Counted from the first letter of the stretch, positions 33,076 through 42,817 are shown. The stretch is 64,000 bases of DNA from Bog-532 sp965277615 (GCA_965277615.1 CBDIDG010000002.1:288351-352350), one strand, 5' to 3'. The notes: generated by a model from the sequence alone, not told the origin. A program made the numbers and translations.

Positions 33076-33536
33076 CAGGACCCCGACGCCCCGCGGCGCT
33101 TGCGCAGCACGATGGCCACGCGATCGTCCGGTTCGAGCTTGGCGTCGACGTCGCCTGCCAGCGCCGAGAGAACGGTCCAGGCGAACGTGTCCCGGGCCGG
33201 GGTTTGCGGCTGGGCCGCGACCACCAGCACCGTGATCGTCATCGAGTCGGCACCGAGCTCGAAGTCGCATTCCAGGCTGGTGCCCGGGATGGCCTGACTG
33301 AGCAGCATGGCGCAGGCCTCGTCGACCGCGATGCGCAGGTCCTCGATCTCGTCCAGGGTGAAGTCGAGCCGCGCCGCCAGGCCGGCGGTCGCCGTGCGCA
33401 GCACGGACAGGTAGGCCCCTTCGGCCGGCATGCTCACGCGGACGCGGTCACGGACCTCGCGGTCGGCCGCCACCGCGCCAGGGCTTGGCCCGGCGCCCTG
33501 CTGAGCGGCCTGCCTCGCTGCGGTCTCTTCGGTCAC
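33075..33536 (-). CDS. RsbW-type anti-sigma factor (ATP-binding)
   Basis: A 153-residue protein from GTG 33536 behind GAAGGAGAG. It is a GHKL-fold protein. The N box is DEIEDLRIAVDEACAMLL near residue 65, and the glycine-rich G boxes are weak, with DTFAWTVLSAL near residue 118. Such proteins bind the cognate sigma factor and phosphorylate an anti-anti-sigma factor. The ATGA overlap with the sigma gene ensures balanced production. The poor G1/G2 boxes leave doubt about strong kinase activity. Pure sequestration is possible. Confidence 0.88.
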   Translation of the reverse strand: MTEETAARQAAQQGAGPSPGAVAADREVRDRVRVSMPAEGAYLSVLRTATAGLAARLDFTLDEIEDLRIAVDEACAMLLSQAIPGTSLECDFELGADSMTITVLVVAAQPQTPARDTFAWTVLSALAGDVDAKLEPDDRVAIVLRKRRGASGS

Positions 33537-33836
33537 GTCTCTCCTTCAGGCCGGTGGCACCGGCCGGCTCGCTCCGGTCGCTGGCCGGACCGCGGTCGCC
33601 CGCCCGGCCGGATGGCTCCCTGCAATTTAGCGCCCCGGCTCGGGGTTCCCGGTATGCCGCGCGGCGGCGATCGTATGATCTCACGCGGTTACCGGGGGTG
33701 GGGCCGCGTTGCCCCGGGGTACCGGGCATCCGCGCCCGGTCACTGCACCGCTGTCCTCCCGCAGGGCCGGGATGGGTCAGGCTGGCGTGAGCTCTTACTT
33801 GAAAGTACCGCGTGTTGGCGGTCCCGGAAATACCGC
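33537..33836. other. Region upstream of the anti-sigma gene
   Basis: About 300 bases with no supported gene. It must contain the promoter of the leftward rsbW-sigF operon. No SigF-type GTTT/GGGTA pair at proper spacing was found. A leftward TACGAT hexamer near 33670 lacks a good partner. Confidence 0.35.
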
Positions 33837-33865
33837 GAGGGGCCGCGACATTGTCGCGGCCCCTC
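33837..33865 (-). terminator. Strong hairpin terminator downstream of sodN
   Basis: GAGGGGCCGCGACA (33837-33850) and its perfect complement (33852-33865) form a 14-bp stem around one base, so a 12-bp stem with a small loop in practice. No T-run follows, as is common for actinobacterial terminators. It is 38 bases past the sodN stop. Confidence 0.85.
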
Positions 33866-33903
33866 CTACGGGTGTGTCGGCGATGTAACTGCCAAGCGGG
33901 TCG

Positions 33904-34314
33904 TCAGCCCTGCTTGGTCTCCCAGAAGATCTTGTTGATCTCGTCAATCTTGGCCAGCAGCTGGTCGGCCACCGCCGGGTCGGCGCTGGACTTGGTCCCG
34001 CCGCCACCGCCCGCCAGCTTGGTGGCCTCGTTGAACAGGGTGTTCAGCTGCGGGTACTTCTCGAAGTGCGGCGGCTTGAAGTAGTCGGTCCACAGCACCC
34101 ACAGGTGGTGCTTGACCAGCTCGGAACGCTGCTCCTTGATGATCAGCGCCCGGGTGCGGAACTCGGGGTCCGAGTTCGCCTGGTACTTCTCGTCGATGGC
34201 CTTGATCGACTCAGCCTCGATCCGGGCCTGAGCCGGGTCGTAGACCCCGCAGGGCAGGTCGCAGTGCGCATAGGCGACGGTTTTCGGTTCGAGCAGGCGG
34301 GTGAGCAGCCTCAT
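33904..34314 (-). CDS. sodN: Nickel superoxide dismutase
   Basis: A 136-residue preprotein. The nickel hook HCDLPCGVYDP begins at residue 17, so a 16-residue propeptide (MRLLTRLLEPKTVAYA) must be removed to free His1. Cys2 and Cys6 of the mature form complete the site. The rest is the four-helix bundle of the hexameric enzyme (RTRALIIKEQRSELVKHHLW, LNTLFNEATKLAG). A Gly-rich loop (AGGGGGT) before the last helix is slightly longer than in Streptomyces. The maturation protease sodX is divergent, 84 bases away. Superoxide is dismuted in the cytoplasm. Confidence 0.98.
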   Translation of the reverse strand: MRLLTRLLEPKTVAYAHCDLPCGVYDPAQARIEAESIKAIDEKYQANSDPEFRTRALIIKEQRSELVKHHLWVLWTDYFKPPHFEKYPQLNTLFNEATKLAGGGGGTKSSADPAVADQLLAKIDEINKIFWETKQG

Positions 34315-34327
34315 CGATCCACCTTCC

Positions 34328-34365
34328 GTAGTGTTTGATCACCGGAATTCCAGATCCGACACTAC
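34328..34365. promoter_or_regulatory. Inverted repeat in the sodN/sodX divergent region
   Basis: GTAGTGT (34328-34334) and ACACTAC (34359-34365) are perfect 7-bp arms separated by 24 bases, inside the 84-base gap that must hold both promoters. A nickel-responsive regulator of the Nur type could act here, but the sequence is not close enough to a Nur box for a firm claim. Confidence 0.4.
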
Positions 34366-34398
34366 CCCGACCGCCTGAACCGACACGGGAGGGCCTCC

Positions 34399-34713
34399 GT
34401 GCAGTCGCCGCTCCGCCGGATCGCCGTCGTCGAGCACTCGATGGAACCGGTGCTGTGGCCGGGCGACTGGCTGCTGGTTCGCCGCACCCGGCGGGTCCGC
34501 CCGGGCCAGGTCGTGCTGGCCCGCCATCCCGGGCGGCCGACCCTGCTCATCGTTAAGCGTGCTGCGCGGCGCCAGGACGGCGGCTGGTGGCTGGAATCGG
34601 CCAACCCGGCCGCCGGTGCCGTGGACAGTGCCCGGTTCGGCGTGGTGCCGGACGAGCTGATCGAAGGCCGCGTGCTGTTCCGCTACTGGCCGCTGCGCCG
34701 TCCCCGGACATGA
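34399..34713 (+). CDS. sodX: Nickel-SOD maturation protease (S26-like)
   Basis: A 104-residue protein from GTG 34399. It has the signal-peptidase-type catalytic dyad: Ser in EHSMEPVLWPGDWLLVRR and Lys in LLIVKRAARR, followed by ANPAAGAVDSARFG. There is no membrane anchor, as expected for the soluble enzyme that trims the SodN propeptide in the cytoplasm. The divergent arrangement with sodN and the terminators on both sides make it a self-contained two-gene unit. Confidence 0.93.
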   Translation: MQSPLRRIAVVEHSMEPVLWPGDWLLVRRTRRVRPGQVVLARHPGRPTLLIVKRAARRQDGGWWLESANPAAGAVDSARFGVVPDELIEGRVLFRYWPLRRPRT

Positions 34714-34715
34714 AG

Positions 34716-34753
34716 CGGAGGCCCCACCCTGGTCCGCCAGGGTGGGGCCTCCG
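34716..34753. terminator. Very strong bidirectional terminator
   Basis: CGGAGGCCCCACCCTGG (34716-34732) pairs over 17 bp with 34737-34753, leaving a four-base loop. It lies between the ends of sodX and the leftward permease gene and must serve both. Confidence 0.93.
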
Positions 34754-34788
34754 TCAATCAGAACTGCCAGATGAGTATTCCGAGTGGC

Positions 34789-36471
34789 TCAGCCCGCGAG
34801 CTGCGGCCCCGGCTCCGGCTCCTCGTTCGCCTGACGGCCGACCAGTTCCAGCATTTCCTCCCGCGGGAGCCTGCTGTACATGGCCCAGTAGTAGATGATC
34901 AGGCTGAGCCCGGCCACCGCGACGATGTCCCACCAGAACGGAATGTTCATGGTGATGGTCGGCGGCTGCGGGTGCTTGTCGGACGACGCCGCCCCGCTGA
35001 ACTGACCCTGCCAGGAGATGATGCCCAGCCCGATCAGCCACACCGGCAGCCAGATGGCCGACTTCCACTGAATCGCCGGCCGCTCCTTGTCGAACGCCAT
35101 CAGGATGCCGATGATGACGTAGCCGATGATCAGCACGATGCCGAGCTTCCAGATGACTTCGAAGCCTGACCAGTAGATCAGCAGGTTGCCCACGATGAAC
35201 GCGAACGGGCACAGGATCGCCGCCGCCGGCAGCCGGTACGGACGATCGGCCTCGGGCACCTGGCGCCGGAACGCGCCCAGCGACAGCGGCGCGCCCGAGT
35301 ACATCAGCACGCTGGCCCCGGTGATCAGGCCGACCAGGGAGTGCCAGCTGGGGAACGGCAGCAGGAAGAACAGCCCGATGATGAACGCCGCGAACAGGCC
35401 AACCCACGGGATACCCCGCTTGTCGGTCTTGGTGAAGACCGGCGGGAAGTACCGGTTCCGGCCCAGGCCGTAGCTGACCCGCGAGGTGCCGGTGGTGTAG
35501 ATCAGGCCGGTGCCGAACGGGGAGATGAAGGCGTCGACCCGCAGGATGAACGCCAGCCAGGCCAGACCGACCACGCCGGCCAGCCCCGCAAACGGCCCAG
35601 ACAGGATGTCCTTGTTGCTGATGCCGGCGAAGCCGTGGGTGAGCAGGCTCGGCGGCATCGCGCCGATGAACGCCAGCTGCAGCAGGCAGTAGATGATGAT
35701 TCCGACGGTGACGGCCAGGATGATGGCCCGGGGCAGGTTGCGCTGCGGGTCCTTGATCTCACCCGCGAGCTGGTCGGCCTGCTCGAAGCCGGAGTAGGCG
35801 AACACGATGCCCGCCGCGGGCAGTGCGGCGAACAGGGCGTGCGCCCCGCCCGGCATGAACCCCTGGCCGCCGGCGGTGAAGTTGCCGCCGTGGAACTTGA
35901 ACAGCAGCACGATGATGGCCAGCACCGGAACGGCGATCTTCCACCAGGTCAGGGCGCTGTTAACCCTCGAGAATATCCGCATGGCCAGGAAGTTGACCGC
36001 CACGAAGATGGCCATCAACACGATGGTCACGACGAAGCCCCACCCGGTCACGTTGCTCGTGTTGGCGTTGTAGAGGGCGGGTACGAAGTGCGACCCGTAC
36101 TCCATGACCGCGAAGCACTCGATCGGCGCGATCGTCACGGCCTGCAGGTAGGAGAAGAACCCGAAGCCGATACCGGCCCCGCTGCCGAAGGCGAAGTGCG
36201 GGAACCGGGCCGTGCCGCCCGAGACTGGGTACATGGCCCCCAGCTCGGCGTGCACCAGGGCCAGAACCATGACCACGACGCCGGCGATGACCCAGTCCAG
36301 GATGGCGGCTCCGCCTACGGCCTGGGCAGCGTAGAGCGCTCCGAACAGCCATCCGGAACCGATGATCGAGGTTTCCGACGCCCAAGCGGCGCCGATGAAG
36401 CCCATGTCACGTTTCAGCCCAGTGTCAACCGGAGCGACCGCCGTGGTGGCGGCCTCCGTACTACTAGCCAT
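34789..36471 (-). CDS. APC-family amino-acid/polyamine permease
   Basis: A 560-residue protein with about 13 membrane helices. The first helix has the APC substrate loop (IIGSGWLFGALYAAQAVGGA), and helix 6 the FAYSGFEQADQLAGEIKDPQRNLPRAI signature. TSRVSYGLGRNRYFPPVF follows helix 8. The length and the acidic C-terminal tail resemble the actinobacterial APC permeases of unknown substrate. Amino acids or amines are likely. It is not flanked by a matching catabolic gene, so the substrate cannot be narrowed. It ends at the shared terminator. Confidence 0.9.
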   Translation of the reverse strand: MASSTEAATTAVAPVDTGLKRDMGFIGAAWASETSIIGSGWLFGALYAAQAVGGAAILDWVIAGVVVMVLALVHAELGAMYPVSGGTARFPHFAFGSGAGIGFGFFSYLQAVTIAPIECFAVMEYGSHFVPALYNANTSNVTGWGFVVTIVLMAIFVAVNFLAMRIFSRVNSALTWWKIAVPVLAIIVLLFKFHGGNFTAGGQGFMPGGAHALFAALPAAGIVFAYSGFEQADQLAGEIKDPQRNLPRAIILAVTVGIIIYCLLQLAFIGAMPPSLLTHGFAGISNKDILSGPFAGLAGVVGLAWLAFILRVDAFISPFGTGLIYTTGTSRVSYGLGRNRYFPPVFTKTDKRGIPWVGLFAAFIIGLFFLLPFPSWHSLVGLITGASVLMYSGAPLSLGAFRRQVPEADRPYRLPAAAILCPFAFIVGNLLIYWSGFEVIWKLGIVLIIGYVIIGILMAFDKERPAIQWKSAIWLPVWLIGLGIISWQGQFSGAASSDKHPQPPTITMNIPFWWDIVAVAGLSLIIYYWAMYSRLPREEMLELVGRQANEEPEPGPQLAG

Positions 36472-37017
36472 ACTCGATCCCTTTTCCGGTCATGCCCCTC
36501 AGGGCGGTGGTCACCCACGTGTCGGATCGCGCGTTAAGCAGGTGAGCGTTGCGTATGCGGTGAGTGAGAACATCGTAGAGACGCGGTCTATATCTGAGAA
36601 GTGGCCTATCGGCGTCGTTTCGATAACGCGCATCACATTTCCGTGCCCCCCGTGAACGCTCCGTATACTCCGGGCCTGAGCTTCGCCCCTCTGCGTCTGT
36701 CTGTATCGGAATTACCCACTCGTGATTACAGACCGATGTCCGTCGCATTTCAACAATGTCGCGGCCGTGGCGGCGTATATCTGAACGAAGTAGCGGAAAC
36801 GGGGGCCCAGGGAATTGGGCGGTCCGGCCGCTGGCCTGCCACCTCAGGATCACCCGCCGGTCGGCGAGGACCGGCCCCGGCTCCGGGGGTGTGGCACAAT
36901 GGCGGCACGGGTGACCCCCGGACGATCCGACCATGGCCGCTCGGCGACGGCGTACCTTGACCGCCCGAAGCTGGCCGACGACCGGAAATCCTGCTCGTTC
37001 CTGCCTTGGGGTTAACC
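36472..37017. other. Divergent intergenic region, permease / malic enzyme
   Basis: 546 bases with alternating A/T-rich and GC-rich parts and no supported gene or RNA. It should hold promoters in both directions. A CACAAT hexamer near 36895-36900 may be a -10 for the malic enzyme but lacks a clear -35. Confidence 0.4.
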
Positions 37018-38223
<1,206 letters not shown>

Positions 38224-38230
38224 CGGCTCC

Positions 38231-38250
38231 AGGCGGGTAGGCACCCGCCT
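38231..38250 (+). terminator. Hairpin ending one base before the VOC start codon
   Basis: AGGCGGGT-AGGC-ACCCGCCT forms a perfect 8-bp stem directly between the malic-enzyme stop and the next ATG at 38251. It could end the first transcript or, if read through, hide the ribosome-binding region of the second gene. Confidence 0.6.
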
Positions 38251-38610
38251 ATGCGCATCAACTACGTGCTGGACTGCGCCGACGCTGACACGCTGGCCGG
38301 TTTCTGGGCGGCGGCCCTGGGCTTCGAACGCGGAGCCTGGGAGCCGCCGTCCCCGTATGTGTCGCTGACCCGGCCCGGGGCCGGACCCCCGGAGATGCTG
38401 CTCCAGCAGGTCCCCGAGCCCAAGCAGGGCAAGAACCGGATGCACCTCGACCTGCGCGTCGCCGACAGTGAGACCGAAGTCGCCCGCCTGGTCGCTCTGG
38501 GCGGCAGGATCCTACAGGGCCCTCACGATGACGAAGGCCACTGGACCACCGTCCTGGCCGACCCCGAAGGCAACGAGTTCTGCGTCATCGTGAGTCCCGA
38601 AGACCAGTGA
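38251..38610 (+). CDS. VOC-family (glyoxalase-fold) protein
   Basis: A 119-residue protein from ATG 38251. It has two beta-alpha-beta-beta-beta half-modules: MRINYVLDCADADTLAGFWAAALGF, and later KNRMHLDLRVADSETEVARLVALGG ending in VLADPEGNEFCVIV. The last motif is typical of the actinobacterial glyoxalase-like/bleomycin-resistance group. Ligand and function are unknown. It is preceded by a hairpin that overlaps its translation start region. Confidence 0.88.
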   Translation: MRINYVLDCADADTLAGFWAAALGFERGAWEPPSPYVSLTRPGAGPPEMLLQQVPEPKQGKNRMHLDLRVADSETEVARLVALGGRILQGPHDDEGHWTTVLADPEGNEFCVIVSPEDQ

Positions 38611-38646
38611 GGAGCCACTACAGGTCCGCGCACTAAGGTCATAACT

Positions 38647-39618
38647 ATGTTTGCTGTCTCTGCGGTGCGCATCGACTCGGAAGATCCCCTGCATGGGCTG
38701 GAGCTGGGGGAGCGGCCCGATCCCAAGGTGCCGGACGGCTGGACCACGGTGAGCGTGCGGGCCGCCGCGCTGAACCACCATGACCTGTTCACGCTGCGCG
38801 GGGTCGGCATCAAGGCCGATCAGCTGCCCATCGTGCTCGGCTGCGACGCGGCCGGCATCGACGAGGACGGCAACGAGGTCGTGGTGCACTCGGTCATCGG
38901 CGACCCGGACGCCGGCGGCGGGGACGAGACCCTGGACCCGCGGCGCAGCCTGCTGTCCGAGAAGTATGACGGGACGTTCGCGCAGAAGGTCACGGTGCCG
39001 CGCCGCAACGTGCTGCCCAAGCCGGACGCGCTGTCGTTCGAAGAGGCGGCCTGCCTGCCCACCGCCTACCTGACCGCCTACCGGATGCTGTTCACCAAGT
39101 CCGGCGTGCAGCCCGGTTCGACCATCCTGGTCCAGGGGGCGGGCGGCGGTGTGGCCACCGCGCTGGTCACGCTGGGCCGCGCGGCGGGCTTCCGCATCTG
39201 GGTCACCAGTCGCAGCGAGGAAAAGCGCCAGCGCGCCGTGGAGCTGGGGGCGGACCAGGCCTTCGAGACCGGCGCCCGGCTGCCCGAGCGCGTCGATGTG
39301 GTGATGGAATCGGTCGGCGACGCGACCTGGGGCCACTCGGTCCGCTCGCTCAAGCCCGGCGGCCGGATCGTCATCTGCGGGGCCACCAGCGGGCACATGC
39401 CCCCGGCGGAGCTGCAGCGGATCTTTTTCCTGCAGCTGTCGGTGGTGGGCTCGACCATGGGCACCCGGGCCGAGCTGGGGCGGCTGCTGGAGTTCTGCGA
39501 GCAGTCCGGCGCCCGCCCGCTGATCGGGATGCGCCTGCCGCTGCGCGAGGCCCGCGAAGGCTTCGCGGCGATGGCCCTGGGGGAGCAGTTCGGCAAGATC
39601 GTCTTCACCGTCGACTGA
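38647..39618 (+). CDS. Zinc-type alcohol dehydrogenase / quinone oxidoreductase family protein
   Basis: A 323-residue MDR-superfamily protein. The N-terminal GroES-like domain has LNHHDLFTLRGVGIKADQLP and LGCDAAGIDEDGNEVV. The nucleotide fold starts near residue 155 with TILVQGAGGGVATALVTLGRAAG. Then comes WVTSRSEEKRQRAVELGADQ. The catalytic zinc ligands of classic alcohol dehydrogenases are incomplete, so an NADPH quinone-reductase-like activity is more likely. It overlaps the convergent hydrolase gene by 14 bases. Confidence 0.88.
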   Translation: MFAVSAVRIDSEDPLHGLELGERPDPKVPDGWTTVSVRAAALNHHDLFTLRGVGIKADQLPIVLGCDAAGIDEDGNEVVVHSVIGDPDAGGGDETLDPRRSLLSEKYDGTFAQKVTVPRRNVLPKPDALSFEEAACLPTAYLTAYRMLFTKSGVQPGSTILVQGAGGGVATALVTLGRAAGFRIWVTSRSEEKRQRAVELGADQAFETGARLPERVDVVMESVGDATWGHSVRSLKPGGRIVICGATSGHMPPAELQRIFFLQLSVVGSTMGTRAELGRLLEFCEQSGARPLIGMRLPLREAREGFAAMALGEQFGKIVFTVD

Positions 39619-40672
39619 CGAACGTGACCTCGGGGTACCTCGGTGATGGCTGGTCTAGCAAGGCTTGTGGCCGGGCCTGCAGGTGCTGGTCGAAGAAGGC
39701 CCGGACGTAGGCGCGGGTGATGTCCAGGGAGCGGCCGCCCGGGAGGGTGGCGCCGATGTCGATACTGACCTGATCGGCCAGCAGCCCGAGGTCGGTGAAC
39801 GAGGCGTGGACCGCGCCTGCCACCAGGAGCCAGCGCTTCGGGCCGGTCAGGAGGGGCCAGTCCCGCTCCCAGGTGGTCACGGAACCACCGCTTCCCGGCG
39901 TGTAGTTGGACTGCTTGCCCAGGAAGAGAAACGGTCGTGACAGGCCGGGGTCCGGGACCGGCACGGGCAGAGTGCCGTCCATGTCGAGGCCGGCCCGCAG
40001 GCGGGAGTCGGCCAGCATGGCGGCGAGGGCGGCCGCGCCGCCGATGGAGTGGCCGGCCATCGCGATCCGGGACCGGTCGATCAGCCCGGCCCCCGGCCAG
40101 GGAAGACGGGCGCTGGTCAGCTCATCGAGCACGAATGAGACGTCGGCAGCCCGCCCGGTCACCACCTTCTCCCAGAACCCCGGCCCTCGGCGGCGTGCCT
40201 CCCGGGCGAGGCCGGTGGTGACCCGCCCGTCCGGAAACGCCGTGGCCAGGCTCTCGTAGGTGTGGTCGATCCCGGCCACGGCATACCCGTGGCTGGCCAG
40301 GTCCTCGGCCAGCGCCGTGAGCGCGCTGCGGGAGCCGTTGAAGCCTGGCGAGAGCACGACGAGGGGGAGGGCATGCGGGCGTCCCACGGGGGTGGCGTCG
40401 CTGACCGCGTGGGTCCGGACCGTGCTCAGCGCCTCCGGCGGAACGCCGTCGATGCCCCGGCTCGTGAGCTGGATCCTGGACTCCGCCGCCGTCATGTAGC
40501 GGGCGCGCGGCCGGTTCGACGGCGCCGCCGGATACCACAGTGAGACCATCAGCTCCCGGGCGTTCACCCCCACGGCCCAGGGATCGGGACGGGCGGCGTC
40601 CTTCAGGTACACGGGCGTAACGCCGACCGCGTGCGGTCCCGTCGGTTCAGGCAGCTGCGGTGTCACCGTCAT
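39605..40672 (-). CDS. Alpha/beta hydrolase, platelet-activating-factor-acetylhydrolase-like
   Basis: A 355-residue protein from ATG 40672. The nucleophile elbow is MAGHSIGGAAALAAML near residue 205, LVVLSPGFNGSR provides the oxyanion region, and the acid/histidine are near LDMDGTLPVP and AGAVHASFTD. This is the PAF-acetylhydrolase/dienelactone-like group, often secreted, but no signal peptide is visible here. Substrate unknown (short ester or lactone likely). The start is set by the family N-terminus (GVTPVYLKD). The longer open frame upstream is shadow of the padR gene. Confidence 0.85.
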   Translation of the reverse strand: MTVTPQLPEPTGPHAVGVTPVYLKDAARPDPWAVGVNARELMVSLWYPAAPSNRPRARYMTAAESRIQLTSRGIDGVPPEALSTVRTHAVSDATPVGRPHALPLVVLSPGFNGSRSALTALAEDLASHGYAVAGIDHTYESLATAFPDGRVTTGLAREARRRGPGFWEKVVTGRAADVSFVLDELTSARLPWPGAGLIDRSRIAMAGHSIGGAAALAAMLADSRLRAGLDMDGTLPVPVPDPGLSRPFLFLGKQSNYTPGSGGSVTTWERDWPLLTGPKRWLLVAGAVHASFTDLGLLADQVSIDIGATLPGGRSLDITRAYVRAFFDQHLQARPQALLDQPSPRYPEVTFVSRR

Positions 40673-40697
40673 GACGGCCGGGCCGCGGTAGCCGGGG

Positions 40698-41687
40698 CTA
40701 TCCCTCGCTGCCAGCCTCCGGGGCGGCGCCGGCTGGCGGGCTGGTGCCGGTGGTGGCGGCCGCCGGACCGGACGCGGGGGACTCAGGGCTGGGAGCCGGC
40801 TTCTCACCCGGGGTACCGGCCCGCGGTTCGGGCTCAGGCGACTCCGGCCGCGGGTGCTCGGAGCCGAAGATCTCGCTGCGCACACGGTCCAGGGTCTCGT
40901 CCAGGATGATGCGGAGCTCGGTCAGGGCGTCCTCGCCCGCTTCGGCGCTGGACTGCCAGGCCAGGCGGCGCATCTCACGGGCGAAGTCCTTGACCGTGTG
41001 CTCCAGGTCGTGCAGCAGGCGGACATCAGGCTTGCCCGGGAAGCCGCGGCGGCCGGGCCAGTCGGCCCAGGACGCCCAGTTGCTTCCGTCGCGGTCGTGG
41101 CCGGCCGGCTGCGTCTCACGTTCGGCCCGGGCGTACCCCCGCGCGTCGTCGCGGAGGCGGCGGGCGCTCTCCCTGGCCTCCTCGCGGGCCTGCCGCACCC
41201 GTTCCCGGGTGTCTTCCCGGCTCCAGCGGGCCTGGTCACGGGTTTGTTCGGCCGCGGTGCGGTGCGTTTCCCGTACGTCCTCGCCGCCCCCCTCGGGCGG
41301 GCGGGCGTTCCGCGCGGCCGCGGTCAGCTCCTCGCGCAGGCTGCGGACCGTCTCCCGGACGTCCTCCTTGACCTCGCGCACCACGTCGCGCACGGAGTCC
41401 GACAGCTCCTGCTCCAGCTCGGCCAGTTCGTCCTCGCGCTCGTGAAGTTCCTGACGCCCGGCGTCGGTAATGCGGTACACCTTCCGGCCGTCGACCTCGT
41501 CGTGGGTGACCAGGCCCTCTTCTTCCAGCCGGGCCAGCCGGGGGTAGATCGTGCCGGGCGAGGGGGCGTACACACCCATGAACTGATCGCGCAGCATCCG
41601 GATGACCTCGTACCCGTGCCGCGGCTCCTCATCGAGCAGCCGGAGCAGGTACAGCCGGAGCCTGCCGTGCCGGAAAACCGGACTCAT
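40698..41687 (-). CDS. PadR-family regulator with long coiled-coil extension
   Basis: A 329-residue protein. Residues 1-85 are the PadR winged helix (LRLYLLRLLDEEPRHGYEVIRML, PSPGTIYPRLARLEEEGLV). Residues 85-190 are a highly charged coiled coil rich in Arg/Glu (REVKEDVRETVRSLREEL, RERVRQAREEARESARRLR), far longer than the single dimer helix of normal PadR proteins. A further helix (VRLLHDLEHTVKDFAREMRRL) and a disordered Pro/Glu tail follow. It is translated after DUF4097 with an ATGA overlap. It likely binds the palindrome upstream of that gene. Confidence 0.87.
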   Translation of the reverse strand: MSPVFRHGRLRLYLLRLLDEEPRHGYEVIRMLRDQFMGVYAPSPGTIYPRLARLEEEGLVTHDEVDGRKVYRITDAGRQELHEREDELAELEQELSDSVRDVVREVKEDVRETVRSLREELTAAARNARPPEGGGEDVRETHRTAAEQTRDQARWSREDTRERVRQAREEARESARRLRDDARGYARAERETQPAGHDRDGSNWASWADWPGRRGFPGKPDVRLLHDLEHTVKDFAREMRRLAWQSSAEAGEDALTELRIILDETLDRVRSEIFGSEHPRPESPEPEPRAGTPGEKPAPSPESPASGPAAATTGTSPPAGAAPEAGSEG

Positions 41688-42538
41688 CGAGCCTCGCCCT
41701 TCGTCTCTGCGCCTTTCGCTGGTTCGTCGCTGCGGGTGGGCGGCGCGGGTTCGGGACGCTTGAGCAGCGTGACCCGGCCCGACAGGGTCGTGACCGAGAT
41801 CTGCCCGGAACCGGCGCCCAGCGTACCGTTCACCGAGCGTGCGGCCGGGGCGTGCGCGCTGCGCAGGCAGTCGAACTCGCTGAGCACGCGACCGGAGGTG
41901 GACCGCAGCCTGACCTTGGCGTCCGGCTGGGCGGGCAGCCGCAGGGCCACGTCGGACGACACGGTCGCCACCCGGACCTGGCCCGGCTTACCCAGGTGCA
42001 CGTCGGCGGTGACGCTGCCGCTGACGGACTTGGCCTCCAGCCGGTCCAGTGAACCGCCGGCCAGGGTCAGGTCGCCGGACACCGAGTTGAACGAGACCTG
42101 CCCGTTCACGTCCTGCGCTTCGACGTCGCCCGACACCGTGCGCGCCTCGACCCGGCCACCCAGCCCGTCCAGGGTGATCGCGCCGGAGAGGCTGCGCACC
42201 GAGGTCCGCGCCGTCACCCCGGACACCACCGCGGTCGCGGCCACCACGCCCACCTGCGCCGGGCAGTCCCGGGGCACGGTGACGGTCAGCTCGGCCGCGT
42301 GGACTCGGGGCCGGAGCCATTCCAGCAGGCCGTCCCAGGTCAGGTCCTCGTAGCTGATGGTCAGGACCCCGTCGTCGTGGCTGACGATGAGCGGCTGCCC
42401 GCTGATGCTGGTGATGTCCAGGGCGGGAGCCTCGCTGGTGGCCAGGACGGCGACCGAGCCCGCGATGGCCCGGACCCGCAGGGCCGTCACATCATCGAAG
42501 GCGAGGCGCGTCGGTGCGTCGACCGTCCACTGCGGCAT
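41684..42538 (-). CDS. DUF4097 beta-repeat protein
   Basis: A 284-residue protein from ATG 42538 behind AGGAGA. After a short N-terminal domain it consists of about six beta-helix-like repeats of the form SVSGDVxxxxxxGxV (for example ARTVSGDVEAQDVNGQVSFN, SVSGDLTLAGGS, SVSGSVTADVHLG). This is the DUF4097 family, which is often paired with PadR regulators and is involved in envelope or PspC-like functions. No signal peptide is visible. It is the first gene of the DUF4097-padR operon. Confidence 0.9.
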   Translation of the reverse strand: MPQWTVDAPTRLAFDDVTALRVRAIAGSVAVLATSEAPALDITSISGQPLIVSHDDGVLTISYEDLTWDGLLEWLRPRVHAAELTVTVPRDCPAQVGVVAATAVVSGVTARTSVRSLSGAITLDGLGGRVEARTVSGDVEAQDVNGQVSFNSVSGDLTLAGGSLDRLEAKSVSGSVTADVHLGKPGQVRVATVSSDVALRLPAQPDAKVRLRSTSGRVLSEFDCLRSAHAPAARSVNGTLGAGSGQISVTTLSGRVTLLKRPEPAPPTRSDEPAKGAETKGEAR

Positions 42539-42573
42539 TGGTGTCTCCTGTTCCTACCCGTGACCAGCATATT

Positions 42574-42597
42574 AGGACTTACGATATATCTTGTCCT
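42574..42597. promoter_or_regulatory. Candidate PadR operator
   Basis: AGGAC-N14-GTCCT flanks the inner palindrome GATATATC (42583-42590). It lies 36-59 bases upstream of the DUF4097 start, in the promoter position. PadR regulators in actinobacteria bind A/T-rich TATATC-type palindromes of this kind. Confidence 0.6.
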
Positions 42598-42643
42598 GGG
42601 CTAGTCTGCCGGTCAAGCTGGGCCGTGATCCGGCAGCGGGCGG

Positions 42644-42817
42644 TCAGTCGTCCTCGTCGAGCCGGGCCAGCCAGCGGGCCAGCCGGTCGACGGGCGTGTC
42701 GAACTCCGGGTTGAGGTCCACGAAGTCCCGGAGCCGCTCGGCCAGCCAGGACAGGCTGACCTGCTCCTCGCCCCGCCGTTCGTCGAGTTCTTCGATGCCT
42801 TGGTCGGTGAAATACAT
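42644..42817 (-). CDS. DUF6104 small protein
   Basis: A 57-residue protein from ATG 42817, preceded by GGAGGACCG. The peptide starts MYFTDQGIEELDERRGEEQV and ends ARWLARLDEDD. It is acidic and helical, matching the DUF6104 family, which accompanies kgd in many streptomycetes. It follows kgd on the same strand, 59 bases past its stop, with a strong hairpin between. Function is unknown; a short helical accessory of the oxoglutarate complex is an attractive guess only. Confidence 0.85.
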   Translation of the reverse strand: MYFTDQGIEELDERRGEEQVSLSWLAERLRDFVDLNPEFDTPVDRLARWLARLDEDD

